From Vanessa cardui (Eukaryota; Arthropoda; Insecta; Lepidoptera; Nymphalidae), in contig NC_061135.1 in the NCBI RefSeq assembly GCF_905220365.1, positions 5,299,501-5,363,500 of the forward strand: a DNA stretch of 64,000 nucleotides, in the 5' to 3' direction. Every line of letters starts with the position of its first letter. The stretch's first letter is position 1. The translations under genes and the position numbers were made by a program. Shown here one piece after another: positions 12,812 to 24,800 of this stretch. The notes under the pieces were generated by a model. The model was not told the DNA's origin and searched no databases. It was given only the letters and a program-made list of their open reading frames with translations.

Positions 12812-15800
12812 CTAACGCAAAAATACATAAGTTTCCTTCGTTTTCAATAAGATTATTTGAATTCACTCTCTAGATTGCTATGTGGGACGATATACCGTTT
12901 CAAATTGTACAACCTTGTAGAAATATCATCGTAAATGGATATAGTATCAGTACCGGTTGTGTCAGTCATACACCGAACGTGACATGACATATACGCAAAA
13001 CGAACAACAGGAACAGCAATCTCTCCTGTCATTTTTTATAAAAACAGGCGACACGAGAGACATGTTATACCCTGTTCGTGTTTTTCTAAAAAATATTTTT
13101 GCATATGCATTGCATATTCTGTTACATCACAAAAAGTAAGGGAAAAAAACTGGTCTGGTATACTTTATGGAACATATAAATTATAGTTTTAATAAATATG
13201 AACTAAAATAGTAAAAATCATTTTTATTTTAACTTTGGACAAATTAATGGCGTTTTAAATGTTTACCTCGATAATGGTCTGACCCAAGAAATCATCAGAT
13301 TCTCTCGTCAATTTTTGTCGAAGTTTTGATTTCAAATCATTGTCTTCATCCCAAACTCTTACTTTTATCCGATCCGAGGAATTGTGGCATTCGCTAAAAT
13401 AAAAACAGTTATTTTAGATAATCGAATAATATTCCACTTTTACAAAGACTTCTCTTTTATATAAAATGTTATATTCACAAAATTATATACTAACAAATAA
13501 AACTTCTCATTCCAAACTGGGTTCAGTTCTTGAGGCATGGTTCTGGTCCTCTTCTTAACTTTGCTTACTTGGACGGTTACGTACGGATCCGAGGTTCCAC
13601 TTTTATCTTTGGCTATCAGCCCTTGAGCGCAGATAACTGCCCATGAAAAACTAATTTTAGTATTCTATTCAAAAACTTCAAAATTGCACACACAAACATT
13701 TAAATAGTAGTCAATTTCTTACATCACTATTACCTCCTTACAATTTGAATTGTATAATCCTTTACAATCTTTACAAATAGCAATAATACCAAAGCTGTTG
13801 GCGAGGCAACACAATTTTTAGGCTATTACATAAAACAATATACGCAAATTAATGACACTGGATTATAGTCTTTATCTTTTATCTGTTATGAGATGAGATT
13901 TGCATTACACAATTATGCCAATATACATGTTATACTTCCTAGCAGAATTACTTACCTTATTACCGGAACGATGGTAATATTACGGCAAACGGCGATGGCT
14001 AAACGCAGGTATCCTGTAGTACTGTTCGATACGCGTTAAGAAGACACTAGCAACAAATCTACCAAAATGTTGTCTATGTAAATATGCCCAAATTCGAGTC
14101 TAAAACAACTTGAACATAGCGACTACATTCGCAAATTCTAATGCAAATTTGGTCAAGTAAAATTCAAAATATGAATAAAATTATATGCACGGGGATGAAA
14201 TCTAAAGTGGAATTTTCACGAATCGAAAGTTGTTAGAAGAGATAGCAGAAGGAAGAAGAGAAAAGGTTTTTTTTTCTTACAGGCTTCGTATCCTGCATGC
14301 TTTCGTCGCTAAAATTAAATGCATTCACCTATTTTGGTACAAATCTACAAGGGGATAAATTATTTATATTTTGGTGTGAATCCACCAACCAATGCTATCG
14401 TCCGCATAACAGTGTCGGGTCTGGAAGTGAGTAATAGTAATAAATTATTAGTAACATGTGATTCATGCAACTGTGTCAATTTAAATATATGTTGCCGAAT
14501 TATGGTTTGCAATCATGATCAAATTGAATGTGAATATTTTGAGTGTAGGAAATACCATAAAATTTGTGTGTGCATAATATTATTATTGTTTTTATTGTTG
14601 CTATTATTACATATCATTGTGTCAGATTCGTGGAATTTCCTTGTGTTAATGGTTGTTCAAAGCTATATTTTGTCAAGAGAATTAGTGAGTTGAGGCGGTG
14701 CACTAACGACCGTGAATGGACTGGGTTAGTAGGTAGGTTAAGTAAGGTTGCAGAGAGAGTTTTGATATTTGCTAAAATTTTGATAATCTGTTGCTGTGGT
14801 CATATACTTGTGTTGTGTATTATTAAATTTGAGCAAACATCAAATTAGTGGTATAGAGAAATTAGGCGAAGTCATTTCTAATAGAATCAAATTTGCGAGC
14901 GCGCGGTCTGTAGCCGCAAAAGACCACTGCAAACCTGTGATGGCGATTTTGCAGGACCATTTTGAAGTCCCTTCAATAGTGATTTGCTCAGCCTGTTCGA
15001 GGCTGTCTATGTGAGTGTCGGGGTCGACGTTAAAAGTCCGCCTGGCCGCCACATGAAACGAAAGACACGAAACAATTTAGTGTCGTGTTTGTATTGTGTT
15101 TCTGTGATGTCCTTGACCGGTTCGACTGGACGGGAGACCTGGAATATCTGAAAGTAAAGTGATTAGCCACGACACATCATCGAACCTGTGATGGCGATCT
15201 TCGCGCTCCATTTCGACGTGCCATCTAGGACGGACTGCTTCACGGTGCTCATGTGTGCTGAATGCCCCTCTTGTTCGATGCTGAACACCTGTCTGTTGCA
15301 TATACACAGATGTCAAAAACTACTTTTATATAGCGTTTACATGTTCCCGAACTATTTAGATAATCACTAAATAATATTGCAGTTGTATTTCTTTGCTTAA
15401 ATAAACATGAAATAAATCCGAAAAAGCAGTAATATTGAATTTAGTATACGGTAATCTTGGAAATCATATTAGGAATCTGCTAGTTACATGTTTTGGCGTC
15501 GTGTCTTAGGTAAAGTATAATCATTTACGGTAACGCAACAGATTTAGATTGATATTATGTTTGGTATGATAGAAACAGGCCTTTGGGTTTTATATTACCA
15601 CGGTTTGGCAAGGCTGAAGTACTAATAATAATGGTATAAGGGTATTATGAAAACACTATATGTAATTGTTTATTAATAAAAAAACAGATACCATCATAAG
15701 AAATATAAACGTAAAATACAAAGTTTTCCATTCTCCGTAACATATCCTTTTATAAAAAGATCCTGAAGATCCTATTTAAACATTTGTAATTTTCCATTTA

Positions 15801-18800
15801 AGGTTAATATTCAATAAAACATAACATATGTGTACAAAGTATATTAGTATTTGTTGACTTCATTCTTATTTAAATATGGAATCCACATTTTGGAATGATT
15901 TGGTGTATGCAGTGACTATAAAAAGAATGAAACAGTTATGTATGTGTTTAATTTAAAGCACTTATTCATAATACCTGTATTTTTCTGCAATTAAATAAAG
16001 AAATATATAATCATTTAAATAATGTTATAATTAATAAACTAAGACAAATTGACGAAGATTTCCAAAGTCTCATTAATAAACGCTATTTATCATCTTAATG
16101 TTCCGAACCACAATAATAGCCTAACCTAATTTGATGTACCTGATTAATTCAAAGATTTCTGGCTTATCTCTCTCTCGTTGCTTCATTCGTTCCTTCATGG
16201 CGGTGATGATGGAATTAGCCTTATCTTCGGCGCCATGTTTCGAAGACTTTTCAGCGGCCCCTGCGAAACACACTGCTCAGGCGATGCAAATACCATTCTT
16301 GGATATTGCGGGTTGCGCCGGGAGGGCTCCCCGCCCTGCAGTCAGGCCTGCTACGACAACTCATAGGACACAACCTAATCAGATTCCAACTTGGAACCGT
16401 AATCATATAATAATTTAATTAACGTTGGATCTAATCAAGTCGACGACCTAGAGCGGCGCCAGCCGGAGCAAACCTGAGCACGGCGCCTTTCAATAAAAAA
16501 GTATCCCAAAGCTATTTACAAATTAACCATTAATCACTTTTTTGTGTATTATCAATAAAGATGGACGAAATAAATATCAATAATTCACAAAATAAAATGA
16601 CGAAAATAGCGTTAAGATAATCAAGAGTGGTAATCCCCTTGCGTTTAATTGTAAATGTATTTTTGTTTTTATCCAATTTTAAATATTGTCACAGTGCTCA
16701 TTGTTAACGAATGTCAGCATAAATATATGCAATATCCTGAAGATATATAAGTATAACATAGAACTAATAATTAAAATAAACATAAAACGCGGAAGTCTAT
16801 AAATAAAAAACACGTAAGAAACGAAACTAAGACCACATATAATATTGAAGTGGACAGAAATTTGGACTGCGTGCACACATTGCTAACAGGCACAATTTGG
16901 ATTTTTATCATTTGGGGCGCTTGTGTCACGAAGCTTGAAGGCAACTCTTTTTTTAAAAAAAAAAAAAACGAGCGGTGTAAATAAGTGTGGAATGTTGAGT
17001 AATACATAAAGAAAATTAAAAAATACTGTTCAAGGGCTCTTGACAAGTTTCGGCGCTGGGCGGGGCACCCGTGAGGAACAGACAGGGTCGGTATCCCTAC
17101 CTAAGTGAATATCATAGTATACATTTCAAAAACATATTATTAAGAACTTAAATATTTTATGAAAATAACTATCTACATACATTAAAACAAGCAATCATCT
17201 TTATTAAATATAATAAAATTTTACAATACGAATATTATAAAAAATTAGAATGTATAAAAATGTACTTAAATAAAAAGTAAATGAATACAATACATATTAT
17301 ACAATAAAATCAATTAATTAATTTCTATTCATGAATTGAAATAGATAAATGTATTTACTATTAATGCTTTTGAAATGTAAACTATTATGACGATGACGTG
17401 CAGTCGACTTTATGTATTCCAAATTAGTAAAAGTTTGAGAAGAACTATTCAGTTGAATAATACTAGACCGACTGCCCGCCTATATGATGGTGCAAAAGTG
17501 ATTCTAGACGAATGTTAGTCGAATCTGAATTTTGAAAAATGTATTGAAATTTATACCGATAGCCATGCACTCCGATTAAGCAAAAAGGACCATATTATTG
17601 CAGGAGGTTTTCATGCTTTATTATATGAGGTCACACATAAAAGAAGGAAACAGTAAAATTAAAACACAACGTCAATAGGAAAAAATATTATAGTAATTCA
17701 TGTATCCTGTAATCACGTGAATCAGGATCGAGAAGTTTTATAATGTGAAAATGTTGTCGGCCCGAATAGTATGATTGATCCTAGGCCGTTAATTCACGAA
17801 TAGCCACCGACGATCATGCAAGAATTTGAACCATGCATAACATTGTTGTTAATGGTAATAATTTAGACTACGACGACAATTTTAATGTTGAACCAATCAA
17901 AGACACACAACAAATGTTAATGTTACCTTATGTTAAGATGTCATCTAGATTGCTAAATCTAATATGTAGGGAATAAACTATACTTATGATCGTTACATCA
18001 TTGACAAAAATGCGAATTGCGTTTTGGTCACTTTAAAATAATTGATTTGTAGTTTTTTTCATAATTGCTTTTAGTTCTACTAAAATGGCACATATAATTA
18101 AAATTATTTCACTGACCATAAATTTTAATTGATGTCAAACGTTAAGGACAAAGATCTCGAGAAGTCAGATGACCTGTCAAGAGCTGTTCAAAAGCTCCTT
18201 AAGTTTAAAAGAGTTCGGAATATTCTTTGAACATCCGCTCTATCTTCATGCACTTTCGTGTCAAAATTATGTCAAGAGATATATTATAATATACCTCTAA
18301 AAGAATACAAATTTAGTCATATATGATGACGAGTTTAAGAATTTTTGTTTTAATCGCTGAGACAAGTTGTTCAGCGATTTAGAACTACTTATAATTTGGA
18401 AATAAATCTTAGTATTATATAGAATGATTCTAAATTTATTGATAAGAATATTACGACTATTAAAGTATTTATAAATCTTTTACATTAACGTTTGCCTTCG
18501 GCTTCGTTCGGCAACAAAGATCTTGTCTACGATGTCACCCGCTACGAGTACATCTTGACACTACTTCAACTTAATAAGGAGAACGGCGCTTTGCCGCTGC
18601 CAGAAAAGTAGAAACATCGAAGTAGAACATATCTTTATGATGTAACGACCTTAGCATTGAGGACGTAGCCGTCAATTAGGTAAATCGCATTCAATATGTT
18701 CCTGTGTTGACTTTCTAGTGTATGATGTGTTTTACTGTGACAATAATAAATTACAATCTAAAATATGATATTGCTATTCTCCTCGAAAACTATTTTTTAT

Positions 18801-21800
18801 TGTCTTATTAAATTCACAATGTATTTGAAAATTGGTTTTTGATTCATCACTGTTCTATTTAAAGTTCGAAATAACGTCACATCATCAAACAAATATATTA
18901 AGAATAAAAAAATAAAACCATTAAGACAATTTGTTTGATATTGTATCTCAGAGTATGTTATATATTATTAATAAAACCAATTATCAAGAGTATGTAGTGT
19001 TTAAGCCACAATTATAATCCAATACTTACTCTGAAGGCAATCAGCGTTGAGCAAATCCTTGCATTTCTCGTGACACTTCACACCGCACTCTGTACACCTG
19101 ACCCCTTGTCTTGCGATACCCCACAGTAAGCCTTCGCATTCGTAGCAGTATGTCGGTGACGTAGCTGTCCATAGGACGAAGTTGTGTGGCGTCGTTGACG
19201 ATATTGGATAAATTAACGCTTGTAATGTCTTCTTGTAAACGTGCATTTTCTGTAATACACTCCAAAGTTTAAATCCATAATAATGATTATCACTTTATAC
19301 TTTATTACATCCATAACATAATGGAAAGTAAACAAATAAGTATTATTAATAAGGAGTCCGAATTTAAAATAGATTTACTGATTACAAAATTAAACCAACT
19401 GTAGAATTAATAACCAGCTAAGTCTAGCATTCTGAGTGGATTAAGTACTGAAGTCTTATGCGTTATTAAGTTGGTCACCCAAAAACTTCAATGCGTTTCT
19501 GTAAAATTTCACTTCGTACCTACATCACTCGTAAAATTTTGGCTCCCTATTTATAATCAATTTGAATCATATACTCGACATTTTATAGTCGTATTTTAGG
19601 GTGAGTTTCGATTATCTAAATACAGAATACTTGAGTCAGAATATTGTAACTTACCAATTCTTCATCGTTCAAAGTAGCCCGATGAACCGCTGATGTCAAA
19701 CCTGCGTTCCTCTTTGTGGCAGCCATCGTCTATATAGTACAACATTTGCTTTAAATTCATCCAAATAATCATAGAAATCAAACGAAACATTACATTTCGT
19801 TAAATATTAGTTCTACATGGAATAACAAGAAATTTATAGTCTCAAGAATTTCTAGTATTTGATTTCGTATTCTGATTTATTTTTTCTACTCATGCTATAT
19901 TATTTAAGCTGTTCTTTAAGCCTGTATGTAGTTTTCAACTATTGTTCTAAAATCAAAGTTTAATTTTTCACGGTTTTTCGTGAAACAAAGTAGACACAGA
20001 TGCATTTGAAAATTTATAATTTTGTGCAAATTTTAAAATAAAAGTTATGCAGAATAAAAAAATGGCATCTTCGACACCCGACGTGAACGGGTTTGAACTT
20101 GTTATCTATTAGAAAATATTTGACTAAAAAACCAAAAAAATATGAAGCTCGTGCACTGCGTTAATTGTATCCATGTTAATAAAACTATAATTAATTGTAA
20201 CAATTCAATTAACATTATTAAATGATAAAGTCAACGAAATAAAACTCATTAGCCAGGTAGCAGTTCCATGCAATTGCTTGAGGCGATCATATCGATCACA
20301 GTTTCTTACTTCAAGAAAAAACTAAAAATCAAAAGCAGTTTATCTAGAAAATTGTTAACAAAAACTGCATATCAAAAGCATTTATATTAAATTTTAATAG
20401 TTCCATGCATAGAAGAAAGTGTTATTGGGAGAGATATACCTTGAGAACCTGCGGGTCCACGGTTAGGGGTAAAATGCAATGAGATTATTAATTTTAATCA
20501 GGAATTTTCGTTTGCATATATGGTTCCGCTACACTATTATAAATTTCAGGTGACCCCTATATCCACTATATCTTGCAGGTTATTTGGTGTTGGAAGGCCC
20601 TCTAAAAATACGTAGGTAAAGACCACCTACACAAGTAGCATTAGAAGGGAGTCACATTAATCACAGATATAAAGTAATACATCAAAGAAAATAGAAGGGT
20701 TTGTATAGACCGTCGAAAGTCTTCAACAAAAATCATCAAATTAAACCAACACACGTAGAGATCCGAGATTGATAAATAAGATATATTTTAAGATATTCAG
20801 TCACATCTTTAGAGGATCTGTACGTGAATTGTTTAAGAAATTATTATATAGAAACGCCCCGTTGAGAAGAAAACATTTATTACGCGCCTAATGTTACTAA
20901 GCATCAGGAAGCGTACGTCGGTGCGAGCTGTAAACATTTACGACCAGTTTCAAATATCTGCCTTTTGCAATCAGCTGACCCCATTTAACATTTGAAACAT
21001 GTAAGGTTAAGATCAATTGAAACCGGCCAAAGAAAGAAAGATAATAGCTCCATTTGATCTTTACTAGAATTTTTAGACACATAACATTTACAAACGCTAC
21101 TTACAAGTTCCGATACCAGTGGAATGGATTTTCTTCTCGGACGAATGTCAGGCATACTGTCAATGTTGCTATAGAAAGGATTATCCCCGGGATGTCTAAT
21201 AAAACGAAAAAAAAAATGTTTAGAGCGTCTTCAAAAATTGTTTTTGTTTTTTTTTTTTTAACCCTTCGGGTGCCTGGTGGGTAAAACTTACATGGCGTGC
21301 CTGGTGGGTCTGTGGGACCCGGTAACAAAAAGCTTGTTTTTTATTTATTTCATTAGTCAGAACGCCAAATTATGTGTTTATATTTATTTTAGAGCTGTTT
21401 AGTTATATGAATTAAAAATAAAATGAAACTAAAGTTCTTCTACTAAATCTCATTAAAAAAAATTAAAAAGACTCTAATTTTACGTAATAAAAATAAACAC
21501 TTATGTTTAAATCAACAATATTAAACTTTTTAATTGTGATCAACAATCAGACTTCACATTAATTTAAGGCACTATTTAATCAACTTACAAACTATTATAT
21601 TTTGATCTAAAAGTAACAAAGGTATTGCTTATAACTAATCAGTATTTATGTGACAATTTTCGCAAATATGACTTGTGCAAGAGACACTGATGTATTTAGA
21701 CTTGAGTTCTTTTTGGCTAGGACATACATAACAACACATTTTCCTGCCAGCATCATGTCTTTTGGGTGGTGGCTCTGAGGGTTCCCGTAAATGAGAGCTG

Positions 21801-24800
21801 ATTCTCTTACGTAAAGTATTTGTAAGATTTTGTTTCTTTCAACTATTACGTCGTTTAGTCTGATGTGGAGCAGTAAATACCATGCCCATTTTTTTATAGA
21901 GTTACTTCTAGTTGTAATTGTATCAGAATTGTTTAACATATTACTAACTTTTGCGTTTATGCCAGTAGTGTTGAGAATCCAGAAATAATAATCAAGACCT
22001 TTATATATTGATCTGTAACCAAAATTACATAATGGCTGGGACATATAAATCACTTTCATTTGGTTGTGTATATGATATCACTGTTATTTGGTTCGTTATA
22101 GACTTTTACTTCTTCCTTGTCATCATCAGAATCATGTGTCTGACTCATTTTCACTTTCATCAAAAATTCCATCCTCATCTTCATTTTCTTCAAAATTTAT
22201 CTCTAAGGCTTGGCGAATTTCATCATTTATTAATCGCCCAGCCATTATAACTGTATTCATATTTTTTCCACAAATAATTTACCACCCAATATGAATTAAA
22301 GAGCCAAAACAAAAATAATAGCTAAAAGATTAAAAGTTACGCCGCGTGCCTGGTCGGGTCCCTGAGACCCGAGCGCACACAAAATACGTGTTGTTCGGAT
22401 GGGTGTACATTGTGGACAGCGGGAGAGTAGTCAAAATAGCCGTTAGTTTGTATCGCGAAGCTACTCAGGAGTGCAGCGGGTTTGCTCCAAAAATTTAAAA
22501 GTTATCGTTGATTTTTTGAAGTGACGGGTCTGTCAGACCCACCAGGCACCCGAAGGGTTAATAAAACTAATCATACCCATTTCCCCTGCCGCCTTGCTCG
22601 TTGAAACCGCCGGTGCCATTCTAAAATTAAAACAAAAATAACAATTAACAATAAAAAAATAAAAACAAAACAAAAAGCTAACATTTATTGATAACAAAAT
22701 AAAAAAAAACACAGTAATATCAATATTAATAACGATATAATTTCCATACATTTCTTATAACAAAACAATTGTTTTGTAAACGTTTCGCTTCAGCGTTAGA
22801 AAATCAATTCTGAGTTATTCGTCAACATTTGAAAATGAATTGTATGAACATTTTATCATAAACAAACAATCACACAATTGCAAATGGAGAATTAATAACT
22901 ATTAATATACTTAATTAACTTATCAACAAAGTAATACTAATCATAGTCATAATGGAGATGTGTTAGCTGTTGAATTACCTATTTGTTAATAGATTTCCCA
23001 ATAAGTTCGTTTAAAAGCAATAGGTTTCTTTAATACGTTTATTAGGCTAAAGCGGGATCTGTTACAGCGTCCCATAATAATATTGCTTCTAACGAAAGCG
23101 TCTTTAATATTTGCAAATGCTCTTAATAATCATTTAAATCCATGGCCTGATAATAATGTATACAGGTAACATCTAATTTTTACTAGATATAATAACGATA
23201 GTACATTTAGTGCCCTCTAAGTTTTTTAGGTGTCGATAACTATATGATTGAACGACCTATGTAATGTTAATTCTAGGCTACATTACATGATTTTTATGAA
23301 AATTTGTTGTATGATAATGGACTTTAATACCTCAGCAATAAAAACTAATTATATTTATATCTTTAACTGACAAGTAATATAAATGAAGATCACACTTTAT
23401 GCTAAGTATTTTTTTTTCACTTTCAAGCTTTAATAATCAAACATTCTTAATTCTCATGCTAAATTTTATGGTATACAAATATAAATTGTATAGACATTTA
23501 AAGCATTTCCATTTATGTATTCATAAATAAGGTTTTGCGCTTATTAATTATAAAATATTATTATTATTGAGTAAATATAATATGTGAACAATAGAAGCAA
23601 TATATGACATTTTCTGATTTCGATTATAATAAAAAGAAAAATTTCTCTTTATGATATGATGTGATATGACGGCGAAAAATTTTGTACCTTTATGCTTTAC
23701 GAACTTTTGTTATGCAATTAATAAAAATGAATGAACGTATGCATTTTTCTCATTTACTCTGTGAATTAGCGCTCAGCACTAAATATTAAAAAACACCAAG
23801 TATTTAAATTATATCTAAAACTGACTAAGTTATCTTTATACTGTTACAAAGAGTTCTATAATTAAGTTATACAATCACTTTAAGCAATGTATAATAATGA
23901 GTTATTGTAAAAACATTTTCAAGTTGAATATTTCTAAAGCTTTTATAAAATTCTAGTAAGAATATTATTAATGTATATCATAGAAAGTCTTTAGTACGGA
24001 TTGCGGAGGTAAACCCTAGTTATTGCCTAGATATTTATTATCAAGTAATAATGGCAGATTTTAGTATGTATATCATAATAATTATGCACAATCTCTAAAT
24101 TATTCATTTATAATTAATCAAAATTTAAATTCACATTAACGGAAGATTCGTCCTGAATATCATTACACACCAATATTGGCAGGAACATTCTTATTGAAAT
24201 AGTAAATGCATTTTTATTTCTATATTAAGACTCAAAGAATGTATAACATTATCTATCAATTGCGTTGTATTTGTCGAGTAATAAATCAAATTCACAACCT
24301 TTGCTTATTTGGTTCTTTAATTTTAAGTACCTTTTCAATTATATTTTTTCAAATGCCTTGAAATCATATCGTATGTGATAAGGAAAATGTTTAGTATTAA
24401 TTAATACATTTTAAATCTCCAACTACTAGATTCAATAGTATCGTAAATATACACGTATTGATATTAATTTATGTTAACACATTATATTTATGTTTGCTAT
24501 ATGTGTATAAATATTTAAGCAATTTATTTCGTTTTCTGCTAAATATTGTAGAACTAACTTAATTACATTTTTTGAAAGCTGTCGTATAATATGTATGAAA
24601 CAACTACCTTATTCGCTTTAAGAGCTTATGTCTTAGCTTTTAACTCTAATTTCGTGAAATTTTTGCATGAGATAACTTACACCAGCGCTAACTTTGTCCT
24701 TTTCGGTAGACGGTGTAGTTGCGACAGGCGTTTCCGTTGCTTTCTCCTCGGCTTTACGATCTTTTAGAGCTTTTAGTAATTTCCATTTACTGCCAACTGG

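Larger units (their letters stand above)
21262..22557 (-). mobile_element. piggyBac-like element, internally deleted, TTAA duplicated
   Basis: Perfect 20-bp terminal inverted repeats (21262-21281 and 22538-22557, beginning CCCTTCGGGTGCC) are flanked by TTAA at 21258-21261 and 22558-22561, the signature of piggyBac transposition. At 1296 bp it is much shorter than an autonomous element (about 2.4 kb). It keeps both ends of a minus-strand transposase frame: an acidic N-terminus and a C-terminal part, with the middle deleted and frames broken. Subterminal quasi-palindromes of the form GGGTC-N5-GACCC lie at 21306-21320, 22356-22370 and 22526-22540. It sits inside the unc-13 intron between the microexon and the 91-nt exon. 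Confidence 0.93.

Noticed and set aside
13637..13650. Starting the first C2B exon at the TTAG acceptor at 13651
   Set aside because: It would add FSWA and leave a phase that does not match either alternative upstream exon; the CAG at 13637 restores the split Val codon.
14319..14693. 124-codon plus-strand frame with a hydrophobic run
   Set aside because: Inside an unc-13 intron, AT-rich, hydrophobic run is mostly Leu/Ile from repeated TTATT; no recognisable family.
22533..22751. Frame MAPAVSTSKAAGEM through the microexon as the coding frame or as an isoform start
   Set aside because: Phase of the 91-nt exon and of the giant exon both require the other frame (NGTGGFNEQ); this frame cannot continue in phase.
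24633..24680. Last 15 codons of the open frame (after SAG, reading VSYLMQKF...)
   Set aside because: They begin with the strong donor GTAAGT and are intron read-through; splicing at 24681 gives the right phase for the next exon.
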